Source of the DNA: Areca catechu
Taxonomy: Eukaryota; Streptophyta; Magnoliopsida; Arecales; Arecaceae
Assembly (NCBI GenBank): GCA_021397845.1
Contig: CM038040.1
Span: 63,628,088-63,692,087 of the forward strand
Length of the DNA stretch: 64,000 nt
Direction of reading: 5' to 3'
The translations under genes and the position numbers were made by a program. This document shows positions 10,863 through 22,192 of the stretch, piece by piece; positions within the stretch are counted from its first letter, which is position 1, and each line of letters opens with the position of its first letter. The notes beneath the pieces are model-generated. The model searched no databases and was not told the DNA's origin. It was given only the letters and a program-made list of their open reading frames with translations.

Positions 10863-11387
10863 CTTCGTAGTTGGATGTATAATAGACTTTTACCGGGTCG
10901 AAAGAGATATACCAAAGAATTTTTAAAAGGCGTGGAAGATTTTGTACTCTTTGCGTGTTAGCAACCTAACTTTCAAAGTGAAGGAAAATTCAGATGCCCT
11001 TGTTGCAAGTGCAAAAATAAAAGGTACTTAACTACCAATGAAGTGAAGCTTCATCTTTACAAAACAGGATTTGTACCTAATTACTGGTATTGGACATCTC
11101 ATGGAGAGAGTGATCCTCGTGTGGATGGGGTACTTGATTTACATGCAAATGATCCTGCTTTTGCGCCAATGGATAATGATCCACAGAACACATATCGATG
11201 CATGATATTCAATATCTTTGGAACAGAGTACGTACCTGACCATTCGTCTAATGAAGAGGAGACACCAAATTTGGATGATCAAAAATTCTACGACTTGTTG
11301 CATTCAATCCAAAAACCATTATAGCCAGGATGTATAGATCATTCTGAGTTATCAGTGGCTGTATGATTTCTTAGCATCAAACCATTA
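10863..11387 (+). pseudogene. CACTA (TNP2-type) transposase, N-terminal transposase-associated domain fragment
   Basis: One frame reads RSWMYNRLLPGRKRYTKEFL at the start, then GVEDFVLFAC, a TAG at 10959-10961, and then FRCPCCKCKNKRYLTTNEV, KLHLYKTGFVPNYWYWTSHGE. This is the transposase-associated zinc-finger-like domain (Transpos_assoc family) at the N-terminus of plant En/Spm-CACTA transposases, with its CPCCKC cysteines and the HGE end. The frame continues to a TAG at 11322-11324, and similarity-like sequence (HSELSVAV) fades at about 11387. The Transposase_21 core is absent, so this is a truncated relic, or the rest was deleted when the downstream repeats formed. Confidence 0.85.
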
Positions 11388-11599
11388 TGGATTGTCTCTT
11401 GTTACCTACGGTTAGAGGCTGTGATGAGTTGCCTTGGTATCTTCATGATACTTGAAGTGCTGAAAGTGTATGCTGGATCGGACCATTTTGCATGGATCTA
11501 AATGGTGTTGCAAATTTGGATGGCTTGCTATTATTGCAAGCAACCATTTGCTGCCTTAGACGCTTCTCAATGTATAAAAATAGGCAATCCTGAGCCTCT
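11388..11599. repeat. Direct repeat, copy 1 (about 212 bp)
   Basis: This segment, from TGGATTGTCTCTTGTTA to GGCAATCCTGAGCCTCT, recurs at 11656-11870 with scattered substitutions. No domain was recognised in any frame. It begins exactly where transposase similarity ends. Confidence 0.85.
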
Positions 11600-11655
11600 A
11601 AATGTTATTGTTTAACGGTTTTGTTTTCTTTTTGTTGTTTTATTGTACTTCTGCA

Positions 11656-11870
11656 TGGATTGCCTTCTCTTGTTATCTGTGGTTAGAGGCTGTGATAAGT
11701 TGCTTTGGTATCTTCGTGATGCTTCAAGTGCTGAAAGTGTATGCTGGATTGGACCATTTTGCATGGATCTAAATGGTGTTGCAAATTTGGATAGCTTGCT
11801 ATTATTGCAAGCAACTATTTGCTGCCTTAGACCCTTTTTAATATATAAAAATAGGCAATCCTGAGCCTCT
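11656..11870. repeat. Direct repeat, copy 2 (about 215 bp)
   Basis: This is the second copy of the 11388-11599 segment, about 270 bp downstream, with a short unrelated spacer between them. Both end with TAAAAATAGGCAATCCTGAG. The origin is unknown. Confidence 0.85.
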
Positions 11871-12032
11871 GAATCTTCTTGTTTTTCATTATATCTGAGG
11901 ATTAATTACAGTGTTGAAGTAATGACTTATAGTATTTTTTTGGCTATTTTAGCTTCATTTGAACCCAGTATTCAATTCCACTTAAACCCATGTGTAAATA
12001 TGGTATTCTTGTACATTCTAATGATATACGAG
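11871..12032. other. Short AT-rich spacer
   Basis: Nothing recognisable was seen. Confidence 0.3.
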
Positions 12033-12117
12033 TTATGATATGTGGAAAAGAGAGTTGGAGAAGAAGTTGCAAGTCTTGAATGAGAAGAAACATGGTGTTG
12101 TGCCAATGTGGAAGCAG
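12033..12117 (+). other. Possible captured exon fragment
   Basis: An open stretch reading YDMWKRELEKKLQ and then LNEKKHGVVPMWKQ ends exactly at CAG/GTAACT, a good splice donor, and follows an AG. It is short, rich in charged residues and unlike the transposon ORFs around it, so it could be an exon of a host gene carried by the CACTA element. I do not recognise the protein. Confidence 0.3.
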
Positions 12118-13259
12118 GTAACTTTATTTTCCAATATTTATCTTATTTCATGCACTTATAGTAGTGGTTTATAAAGAATTGCTTTTTTCATGTATATTTA
12201 TTCTCTGATCTCGTAGTTTTTGACAGTAAAAATACCTTGTAAAGTATGGTTATTGCTTTACTATAACACAACCAAAAATAACGAAGTTTAATGGAACAAA
12301 CATGTTCAATTTCTGGTTATATTTGGGAGGGGTATATGATATTTTAGGTGTCATTCATGTATTCTGATTCATGATGGTTGATTAGTGCCTTGCTCAGTAG
12401 ATTGCTTCCTTGAGAGTTTCAAAGTTTTGTGGGAGTCGGAATTCTCAATTATTATGCAGAGGTGCCTCATTTTCAAATCCCACAATGATATTGTGTTTAT
12501 ATATCTTTGCATGCCATTCCATTTCTTGTTGTCTGCCAGCATTAGGTAATCATATATTTTGGAAGGAAATATCAATAATTTTTTTTTGTATGTGTAATTT
12601 TTTTTTGTGTTGATGGTATTGTTGCTCATTTCATTGGAACTTATTAGGAAACTGGCTTAATACTCAGTTCTATGTATTAGTAATCATCAATACATTTATT
12701 TCAGCAGGCCTAGCTGAACATCCAAACATACATCCAACCATAAGAGTTCAGGATACAAACATAAAAGAACTTGGGCTGTGCCGGCTTGGATGCTGGATCC
12801 TTGGGTGCAGTCTCGCCAACCTTGGGCTATGTCGTGAGCCCAACAGGTTTTCCAGCCTTCAAGGATGACATCACTCTCATGGCGCTCTTCTCACACTCAA
12901 CAGAAGGTTGAGAAAAGCTCTTGGAATTAGTGGTGCTTGGCTTGGGTTAATACTCAGTTCTATAGTATTGTTGTTCATATTTTATGTTTTTTTCCCCTTT
13001 TGTTATGTTTGTATCCTGAATTCTTTATGTTTTTCCCCCTTCTTTTTATGTGTATTTTTCTCAATTATATGCCATTTTTAGCAAAGTACTACTGTTTTAT
13101 GTGGGCAAAATTGGCTGCCTTATAGCCTTTGGAAAATGGCTGCTTTATATGGCCTTTGCTTATCTCTTGTTCCTATTGGATACTTTATATGTTGGCATTG
13201 TGCCTAATGGATGCTTTATAAGTTCAGCTGTATGTGGCAAATTTATATAATTAAAGAAA
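12118..13259. other. Non-coding stretch, with one open antisense segment
   Basis: Mostly AT-rich without coding signal. On the - strand about 12760-12935 is more GC-rich and nearly open (VMSSLKAGKPVGL and PKDPASKPAQPKF are readable, with one stop between them). It could be a captured gene fragment or chance. No donor or acceptor pair was confirmed. Confidence 0.3.
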
Positions 13260-14042
13260 AAAAATCAGTTTTACATATTTTTTTTTAATTATTCAATTTT
13301 AGCAACCGATTTTGCAACCAATTTTATTTTTTTTAAAATTTTTTATTTTTTAGCAATCGATTTTGCAACCATTTTTTAATATTTTTTTTTAGATTTTTAT
13401 TTTTTTGCAACCGATTTTGCAATCGATTTTAATTTTTTTTCAGAGTTTTATTTTTTTGCAACCGATTATTTATTTTTTTTCAGAATTTAATTTTTTTGTA
13501 ACCAATTTTTTATTTTTTTCAGAAATTAATTTTTTTGCAACCGATTTTTTATTTTTTTTCAAAAATTAATTTTTTTGTAATCGATTTTGCAACTAATTTT
13601 TTATTTTTATTCAAAAATTAATTTTTTTGTAATTGATTTTGCAACCAATTTTTATTTTTTTTAGAAATTACTTTTTTACAACCGATTTTTTATTTTTTTT
13701 CTAGAATTTTATTTTTTTTGCAACCAATTTTTTTTCAGAAATTAATTTTTTTGCAACCGATTTTGCAACCAATTTTTTATTTTTTTTTTCAGAATTTTAT
13801 TTTTTTGCAACCGATTTTGCAACCAATTTTTTTTTTCAAAAATTAATTTTTTTGTAACCAATTTTGCAACCGATTTTTTATTTTTTTTCAAAATTTTTTA
13901 AAATATTAAAAAATAAATTTATTTCTTACCAACCAATTTTTTTATTTAAAAAAATTCATAAATACATAAAAATCGATTGCTAAATTAGTTGCTAAATTTT
14001 GTAACAAAAAAAAATCGGTCACAAATTTTTACAACATAGATT
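13260..14042. repeat. AT-rich degenerate tandem array of CACTA subterminal motifs
   Basis: Many irregular units of roughly 50 bp contain TTTTTGCAACCGATTTTGCA (or CAACCAAT) separated by T-rich TTTATTTTTTTTCAGAA stretches. GCAACCGAT also occurs in both copies of the CACTA terminus that follow and in the CACTA end at 27496. Subterminal repeats of CACTA elements are binding sites for the second element protein; this array looks like an expanded version of them. Confidence 0.75.
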
Positions 14043-14154
14043 TTTGCAACCGACTAATTTCGGTTGCAAAATCGGTTGCAAATTAAATTTGCAACCGATT
14101 TTCAATTATTAGCAACCGAAAAATCGATTGCTAAAACTGGATTTTCTTGTAGTG
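14043..14154. mobile_element. CACTA right terminus, first copy of a tandem duplication
   Basis: This 112-bp unit starts TTTGCAACCGACTAA and ends TTTTCTTGTAGTG, the inverted form of a CACTA terminus (CACTACAAGAAAA). It is repeated directly as the next unit. GCAACCGA and CGGTTGC stand in both orientations. Confidence 0.75.
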
Positions 14155-14266
14155 TTTGCAACAGAAGTCTTTAGGTTGCAAAATCGATTGCAAATTAATT
14201 TTGCAACTAATTTTCAATTATTAGCAACCGATTTTTTGATTGCTAAAATACTGTTTTCTTATAGTG
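14155..14266. mobile_element. CACTA right terminus, second copy (probable element end)
   Basis: This second 112-bp unit ends CTGTTTTCTTATAGTG, i.e. CACTATAAGAAAAC on the other strand. The same end is seen at 27496. It probably closes the CACTA element whose transposase fragment starts at 10863. The left terminus is not in the window or was lost. Confidence 0.72.
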
Positions 14267-15747
14267 TATCCCTACAGGCCCCAACCCCGCCAGGTAATGT
14301 TCGATTCAAGACGCTTAGTTTTTTACAGACTCTTTCTATTAAAAGGTGAGTACATCAATATGACACCACTAAGATGCTGGCTAGTAGAACGGAGAAATAA
14401 AGAAGAAGAACCCTAATCTCTATAAAACTATAATTCGAGCATACTATCTAAACGCAATTTGCACGGGAGCCAAATATTTCTAGTGAGGCTGTAGGCTAGA
14501 AAATCCTTTTACCTCGAGAACCATGCCAAGGTCAAAGGAGCAAGGCCAAGGCATGGAGGGCAGCTCCCAGAGGAACCTAAATTGGTGGACTTGCATAAGC
14601 ATGCATGTAGTAGCATGCACTTAACTCACAAGTGCTCAATAAGCTCAAACTTTTATAATGATAAGATAAGTTGCATAAACCAACAATTTTAAAATTTTAA
14701 TAAAAATAACATAGCAGGAATGTTGGGGTAAACCCACTTCCTAAGAGTCCATCAATGAACAAGAACGCAAATGAATTGTATCATTCAGAGGTTGAATGAC
14801 AAAGTTATGGTCGAAAGATTGGATCTGTGTTAGTGCAGTCTGGGTTTGTAATTTGACACCAAATTCTATGTGTAGGGTGGCAATTAGTATGTCATCATAC
14901 TTATTTGACAACAAAGACCTGCCTTTAGACCTGGTTTGAGCTTAAAACAATCAAGGCCAGATTTGATGGCAATTATGGTAATGGCCAACCAATTTAATGG
15001 TAGAATTGTTGCCATTAATTGTTTTGCATCTAGAAAGTGCTTAAGATGTTGGATTTAGTTTCCACAAACCTTATTTTGCAAGTTAGTGTAGTCCTAGCTT
15101 ATCTCTTAAGAATCCTACAAATTTATGTAAATCTAAGGACTTTAGAATATTATTCATAGCCCTTCTATTCCCCTAGCTATTTTGATCATAATGAATTGAA
15201 TTAAAGATCAAATATCTCCAGGAGCATTTTTTTGGTGGTGTGACTATATATATCTTGCTGTAGGACAACTCTATAATAATCTTTTTGTGACTCGAAAGAT
15301 CCCTTTCTTCTAGTATGACCCTAGAAGGCCTCGCATGAAGATGTTGCAACATCGGTGGATCGACATGCAGGAAGCCTAAGAGAAGATTGGTGCAGCTAGT
15401 AAGATCAGAATATTATTAATATTTGGTTGGCGAGATGTAACTAGTTATCCCTACCTAGCTTTTAATTTATTTCCTTGTAATCGTAGATAAGGTTTATGTA
15501 GTTATTTTTTATTTTCTTACTCCTATAATCATTGTGAAATTACAAAAAAGAAAAATGAGAGCTGATTAGTTTCTATATCATCATGAAACTCTAATCTCCA
15601 TCCAATGTAAGAGAGGCTCTTGCTAGTCTTGCTGGGTTATCCCACGGTACACAACATGTTTATCTCTTACCTGCATATTACTTTTGCTTATTACTTCCAT
15701 AACCCTAATATTTGCTTCCATGCATATACGTACCTTGCTCTTATACA
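14267..15747. other. Unassigned non-coding stretch between two CACTA elements
   Basis: No ORF of note, no terminal repeats and no domain were seen on either strand. It may be old host intergenic DNA or unrecognised repeat. Confidence 0.4.
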
Positions 15748-15764
15748 CACTACAGTAAAATAGG
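15748..15764 (+). repeat. Left terminal inverted repeat of the CACTA element
   Basis: The sequence CACTACAGTAAAATAGG pairs with the right end at 24494-24510 with two or three differences. Confidence 0.88.
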
Positions 15765-15769
15765 CTATT

Positions 15770-16110
15770 AGCAACACTTTTTTAGGCCTTTCCCGATGCT
15801 TTTAAGCATCGACAAAAAATTTCCCGACACTTCTTAAAGCATCGTGAAAGTATCAGCCATGTAAGCGTGAGACGCCACATGCCGACACTTTTTAAAAGCG
15901 TCAACATTTACTGACGATTTAAAGCGTCGCTATATTTTACGTTAACGATGCTTTAAAGCGTCAGTATTTGTTAGAATAGCGACGCTTTAAATTTAAAGCG
16001 TCGCTATATTTAACGTTAACGATGCTTTAAAGTGTCGGTATTTATTAGGATAGCGACGCTTTAAAGCATCGCTAATCTATAATATAGCGACGCTTTAAAG
16101 CATTGGTAAA
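15770..16110. repeat. Left subterminal repeats (AAAGCGTCG palindromes)
   Basis: About ten copies of GCGACGCTTTAAAGCGTC-type palindromes and half-sites lie within 340 bp of the left end. The same motifs lie at the right end. In En/Spm such repeats bind the second element protein, so these are likely transposition cis-sites. Confidence 0.85.
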
Positions 16111-16558
16111 TTCATTTATTTATTTTTTTAAAAATATAGTTGTATACAAACCTGTATACATCAAGTATATACATCACATACCACCTACACAAACCTGTAT
16201 ACATTATCACCAAAATGAAATATCTAAATATTCAAACCTGTATCACATCCAAAGATATACACAAATACAAATAGAAATACAAATATAAAGAGTTTTTTAT
16301 ATATATAAAGTATCAACAGATACTCAATATCGATCCAAGTTCAAATATATAAAAAGACATACAAAAATAATAAAAAAAATCAACTGGCATCACTGATCCA
16401 TGGGAGGCTGGTCGTCGTCCTGTCTGCGACTGGTAGATGCATCAGGAACCTACAAGATATACATATATATATAGTTACGATACATACATTATATATATTC
16501 TAAATTATTAGATACATACAAAAAATATATATATATGTAGTTATAAATAATTACTTAC
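16111..16558. other. AT-rich 3' region of the second CACTA gene
   Basis: No ORF is supported. It contains (TA)-rich stretches and direct repeats of ACAAACCTGTATACAT-like sequence (about 16145-16245). Confidence 0.5.
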
Positions 16559-18301
16559 CTAAGATGATATTAACATATGCAGCAAAGATGTAATATACTC
16601 AAGCTGAGCTCTAATAGTTTGCATCTCTGCTCTGTCTGCATCACGTGTTTGTCTGAGCTCTGCTATCTCATCCTCGAGTCGACGAACATGTAAATGATCA
16701 TGACTATCTCTAGCATCCCGAGTAAATCTACTCATCTCAGATAATTGAGTAAGGGTAACTCCAATCCCATAACCACTCACTCGTCCAGGACGCTCTGGTC
16801 CCATCAACTCCGAGAATACCTCGGCCTCGATGCGACTGTTCTGAGTAGATGATGTAACCTCGCTAGCACACTCAGCAATCATAGAGGTAGCCCTATCCTA
16901 TGTTTTATAAAAAACTCATATATCAATACTTAATAAAAATAAAATTATAAATCATGATATAATATAAATAAAAAAATACATACATATATATCTCTGGACT
17001 CCTCCCGAATAAAACTGTCATCCTGGTGAACGTGAGTCATCCAATAGAACTCCACCTCACCAAGCTCCCTTACCTGCTGATCAGCCTATATAAAGAATAA
17101 ATGTTACAAAAAATTTCAAAATGACATATCTTATACCCCCGTGCCATGATATATGGCATATGCATGATACATGATGATACATGATATTAAAACTAAAAGT
17201 GTACTAAAAGTATTATAGGATGAGAAACATACAAACTCATGCTTGAGCCATGCATAACTCTTGGACCCCGCTGTGTGAGAAATAGACTGAGATGCTCGTA
17301 CAGCTCTACCAATAGTAGAATATGTCTACAAAATAAAAGTTAAAACTATGTTATATATTGTATAAATATAATTATGACGAGTAAAAAGTAATAAATTTAT
17401 ATGTTTGATGATGCTACACAATCTGTGCCCTCTCGGAGAATCAATAGTGCACCAGATCCCTCCACTGATAAGGGTGAACATCAAGAGGACAGGTAGCTGC
17501 AACCTGCTCCTCTGTCCTACCCTCTAGCTTGTAGTCTCCCTTCAACTTCGCTCTATATTCTTTTCACTTGCGATTGAGAGACTTCAGCACAAAATCAGAA
17601 CAATCTAGAGGGAGAACGAACTTGCTTTACAATTTAAATAAACAATAAAATAAATATAAAATGAAATAAGCAATTCAATTGTTAAAAATCTAAGATATAA
17701 AATAATATATCAATTTTTTACCTGCACAACTCGTAGCATCCTTACTTTATAGGCAGAAAGAATGTCGTTCCACTTCGAATAATTTAGGGGACATAGCTGA
17801 TCCCGGCGTGCTATTGTCCCCAGAAAACTAGTCAACAAGTTAGCAGCTTTCTTAATAGGCTGGCCTAGCTTGTTGCACTCTATGACTATCCTCTCATCCT
17901 CAGGTAACTGCCATACATCACGAACTAGTGTGACTCCTCGCCTCTGCCTAAGTCTCCCAAATCCATCTAAAAAAAAATACAGAAAATTATATATCAAAAC
18001 TATTGCATATGTATGATTTGAAATGGAATGAAATTATTAAATTACCCTGTATCTGTATGTCATCGATGATAGGCTCGTCATCAGGATGATCCGTAGGAGG
18101 ATCGTGATGTGATGACTCGAAGGGAATGACGTCGTCCTGAGGTGGAGAGGTACTGGGCTCTGCCGGATGTATGGAAATGGATGGACTGGCTCAGACCGAT
18201 GTGAAACTAATCGATGATCGTCAGGCTACTGTGATGAAGTACCAGCCTCGGTTTGAGAAAACTGAAACTGTACATCCGATAGGCGCTTCCTTCGAGGCAT
18301 G
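16559..18301 (-). pseudogene. En/Spm (Ptta-type) second transposon protein, multi-exon, degenerate
   Basis: The gene starts at ATG 18301 with a basic nuclear-signal-like MPRRKRLSDVQF. Likely exons follow: 18301 to about 18045 (Pro/Ser-rich, acidic end DDEPIIDDIQIQ); about 17970-17720 (GVTLVRDVWQLP, LNYSKWNDILSAYK, ending at a CAG/GTAAAA donor); about 17625-17424 (FVLPLDCSDFVLKSL, YQWRDLVHY); 17327-17231 (STIGRAVRASQS, WLKHEF then GTATG); about 17087-16988 (ADQQVRELGEVEF); and 16897-16559, a coiled coil with RRLEDEIAELRQTRD. This order matches the Transposase_24 / Ptta-En-Spm family. Stops include TGA in place of Trp after QWRDLVHY. The protein would bind the subterminal repeats. Confidence 0.82.
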
Positions 18302-18436
18302 GTGTACCTAACATGCATTATTTAAAACTAAGTCAGTCAACATTATAATAAATTATAACGAAAATGAATTGCAATTTAAAAGATAACATAATCATTCATG
18401 CAAAAATGTAAACCATCTTATAAACTACTTGTCTAA

Positions 18437-19444
18437 TCAACCACTTGTACCTTCATTGGAATCCAACCTAACCAAAATGGTTGTATCATTTATATGATCA
18501 TCCAGCACAATATTATAAGGCATACACTGAGTATAAGTATCATCATAATCTTTTTCCACCCTTTTTTCCATGTCATACAAGTCTCTGGGTTTTGTTTTAA
18601 TAACAGTAGCCCATTCTTTATCTTTCGAATCTTGTACATAAAAAACTTGTCGAGCTTGAGATGAAAAGATAAATGGATCATCCTTCAATAACACACCTGT
18701 ATTTATCAATCTTGAAAAATTGACAAGTATGAATCCGTTTGAGTCATTTTTCAAACCTCTTGGTATATTTATATCCACCCAATCGCATCGAAATAATACA
18801 ACTTTAAAATTTTCATAATAATCCAACTCAAAAATACCTTTAAGTATATCATAATAAGATTTTCCATCTGCTTCTATCATAACACCACTGTTCTGAGTTT
18901 TTCTAAATTTCTCACGCTCCTTGGTATGAAATTTAAAGCCATTGATAATAAAACCATTATATTTGTTCACAATATAATTAGGACCTCTGGCAAGTGCTAT
19001 TAGTTCTGCTGAACAATTTTTTTCCATCAATACTGGTACCTAGAAAATATAATATCAATTATCGATCACTTATTCAATGTTAAATGTATAAAAAATTATT
19101 ATATGACTTATATATACTAACCTAATTCGCAAGCCAATTAGGAAATAACTCAACCAACCATCTTTGTTCAATCCTTGGATTAGGACGAGTGGAATGATTG
19201 GCTTATCATTGTACAGCTAGAAATTCACTGCATGACAATCAAATTAGAGTTTGACAACAATATGTATAATATTTGTATTATCCATGTGTAGATAGACTAA
19301 CCTGCGATAGTCAGATATTATGTCACTATGTAGTAATACATAACGGTATACTTGTGACAAGGATTTATGGTCAAGAACAATACTTGCAGCTTTTTCTATA
19401 AATCTTCCGGAAGATGCAAATTTGTATAGATCTGTATTTTTCAT
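18437..19444 (-). pseudogene. TNP2-type CACTA transposase, C-terminal DUF4216 part
   Basis: An open frame of 197 residues (19030-18437) holds the DUF4216 domain: FKFHTKEREKFRKTQNSGV, FKVVLFRCDWVDI and NFSRLINTGVLLKDDPF, then ASQARQ-like FYVQDSKDKEW. Upstream, 19444-19060 carries LYKFASSGRFIEKA, VYRYVLLHSDII and QRWLVELFPNWLAN, the usual linker from DUF4218, with stops and probable intron remnants. In plant CACTA transposases these domains belong to one large protein with the TNP2 core. The function of DUF4216 is unknown. Confidence 0.87.
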
Positions 19445-19479
19445 AGTATCACCATGACGTTGAGGTCGATTGAATTCAG

Positions 19480-20335
19480 TCTCTACACCTTCGAGATATC
19501 TTGAATAAAATGTTAAACACTCTTCAGCAATATATCCCTCTGCTATTGAGCCCTCACGATAGGCTTCGTTTCATACATAATCATTCAAACGTACAAGATA
19601 CCTTCAAAAAGTATGATATTTATTAAAATTCTAATATTAATATTACATTAAATAATGAAAAAGATATTTAAATTATGAAATTTTAGTTTTATAGCATTAT
19701 CTCTCGATAGGGTACATCCATCTGTACTGTACCGGTCCACTAAGTTTAGCTTCCGAAGCTAGGTGAATGAGTAGATGAATCATAATCATAAAAAATCTAG
19801 GAGAAAAAATCTTTTCCAACTGACATAACATAAGTATGACTTGAGACTGCAACTGATCAAACTCCTGAGGATCAAGAACCTTAGAACATAATGCCGTGAA
19901 GAATGATGACAACTGAAAAACAACCGTAATAACTTGTTTCAGCATTGACGACCTTAAAGCCAATGGAAGAATATCTTGTATTAGTATATGTCCATCATGA
20001 CTTTTAAGATTTGAAATTTTTTGCTCTTTCAGATTCACACATCGTGGAATATTTGATGCATATCCATCAGGAACCTTGATATTCTTTAAAACTGTCAGGA
20101 AGAGATCTTTTTCTCGATTGAACATTATATAACATGCATGAGTGATATAAGTTCTATCATTTGCAAGCACTTGTAGATGAAGTTTATGTCGGATACTCAT
20201 TTCTTTTAAATCAAGACGCGCCTTCATGTTATCTTTAGTCTTTCCATCAAGATTTAATATTGTTTCAATCAAATTATGACAAACATTCTTTTCTATATGC
20301 ATAACATCAAGATTATGCCAGAGTATATTATGCTC
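19480..20335 (-). pseudogene. TNP2-type CACTA transposase, DUF4218 part
   Basis: The 201-residue frame (20302-19697) begins MHIEKNVCHNLIETILNLDG and holds KARLDLKEMSIRHKLH, ILPLALRSSML and VLDPQEFDQLQ, MIHLLIHLASEAKLSGPVQY, the DUF4218 signature. After a gap with intron-like AT-rich DNA, about 19600-19480 gives EGSIAEGYIAEECLTF, the conserved end of the domain. It is part of the same transposase gene as the neighbours on both sides. Confidence 0.88.
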
Positions 20336-20868
20336 TCAATAAAGTAAGTCAAAGAATATGCTTCTTTTCTTCCATAATTGTTTAGTATGCTGATGGGTAG
20401 ATGCTGTCATTATATCATCATTATTTTTAACTTCAAAGAAATTATCCAGATCCTCGAATACTGCTGTATCTAAGGTGCAAGTATTGACTTCCTCCGATAC
20501 TTCTTCTTGTACTGAAGTCTCAACATCATCTCTTCCTCGCTTTTTAAAGAACTTTGTCATCTTACCATAACTGTGTCTGATACCAAGCATTTGTTACAAA
20601 TATCAGAACCAGAAGGTATAATTGGAACAGATCCCAACTCTATCGTACCATCAAATAAGTCATTCTTAAATTGAAATGGATGATTTGCCTCCAACCATCG
20701 ACGATGTCCCATATAACAAAATTTTTCTCCATGTTTTAACCAAATTGAATGGGTTGATTCACCACAAGAAGGATATGCAACTCATCCCTTAGTGCTCCAG
20801 CCAGATAAATTAGCATATATAAGAAAATCATTAACATTCCATAATAGAGCTGCCCGCAGATTGAATGT
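20336..20868 (-). pseudogene. TNP2-type transposase, broken segment between core and DUF4218
   Basis: The - strand shows GESTHSIWLKHGEKFCYMGH, RRWLEANHPFQ and LFDGTIELGSVP in broken frames, typical of the Transposase_21 C-terminal half. An acidic insert (20590-20336) follows. Stops and frame changes make this part clearly non-functional. Confidence 0.75.
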
Positions 20869-22192
20869 TTAGCCATTCGAAGCATCAATTGCACTGATAC
20901 CCTCCCACAGTTGTTTCAATTCATCTATTAAAGGTTGTAAGAAAATATCAATATCATTGCCTGGACCCTTATCACCTGGAATGGCCATTGATAAAATAAG
21001 TGAAGATTGTTTCATGCATATCCATGGTGGCAAATTATACGGAATCAGAATAACTGGCCAGGTGCTATAGAAAGAACTTAAAGTTTGAAATGGATTGAAC
21101 CCATCACTGGCTAAACCCAGCCTGACATTACAAGCATCAGATGCAAAATCAGGATGTCTGTCATCAAATGCTTTCCATGCTAAACTATCCGCTGGGTGTC
21201 TCAGCATTCTATCTTTTGTACATATTTCATCATGCCATCTCATTGATGAAGCTGTCTTTGACGATGCATAGATTCTTTTTAATCTAGGTATAAGAGGAAA
21301 ATAACGTGGTACCTTCGCCGGCTTTTGTTTAATTTATGTTGCATCCAATTCATCTAATCCCTCACTCTCATTTTCTTTTTGCTTCATCCATCGTGAACAT
21401 CCACACACATGGCATGACTCTTGATCGGCATGTTCTCCCATATAACATACAATTATTTGGACAGCTATGAATCTTTTCGCATCCAAGATCCAATTTCTTT
21501 ACTAATTTTTTGGCTTCATAACAAGATATTGGTAAACTAGTACCTTCAGAAAATGTATCCTTTAACAACTTGAGCAACATAGTAAAACTCTTGCCATAAT
21601 ATCCATTCAAGTATTTTATATGAAATAAATGTATAAGAAAAGAAATTTTTGAAAAGTTCTTGTAATCGGCATATAATTTTTGATCTGCATCTCTTATCAG
21701 CTTCTGATAACGATCTGTTGCAACATTAGTTGGGGGTATCAGCTTCTCATTATGTATAGATTCAGTAAATATAGGACCATCAGGTAGCCCATCTATTACT
21801 TGTCCTCCACTGAAATCTCTAGGATTTTGAGCACCATATTCAAAAGTATCTCTGAGCAAACCTCTGATATCATCATTTCTTACAAGGTTTTTTTGTTGGT
21901 TACTGGATCCAAAATCAGGTATATGTTCCATGTTAGAGATTTGGTTATATGTAGATGATAACCTTGACTCTCCATGAAAAAGTCACTCTGTGTAACCTCT
22001 TAAAAAATCATTCCATACCAAATGTTCTTCAACAGTATTTGGATACAGAGAACTGGAATTTACACATTTTCGGTATGGACATAAAATCTTTCTATTGATA
22101 CTACTTCTCTCCATACCAAATTTAATGAAATTCTAAACTCCATCCAGATATTATTTGCTATTCCTTGGTTTAGTTATCTGACTCTTATTCAT
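20869..22192 (-). pseudogene. TNP2-type CACTA transposase, N-terminal domain and Transposase_21 core
   Basis: The gene starts near ATG 22192. The transposase-associated domain is readable to about 21960 (YLDGV, NFIKFG, YRKCVNSS, VEEHLVWNDFLRGY, LFHGE) with TAA, TAG and TGA stops; the first cysteine of CPC is Cys but the second is Tyr. The frame 21931-21368 (187 aa) gives LLRDTFEYGAQ, KISFLIHLFHIKYLNGYYGK, CEKIHSCPNNCMLYG and ends at CRSRVMPCVWMF. The frame 21243-20869 gives MRWHDEICTKDRMLRHPADS, WKAFDDRHPDFASDACNVRL, LASDGFNPF, the core catalytic region with conserved Asp residues. The transposase would cut at the CACTA ends; premature stops prevent that. Confidence 0.9.

Noticed and set aside
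12369..13250. Short ORFs on both strands as host genes
   Set aside because: They are AT-rich, start at random ATGs and show no recognisable motif.
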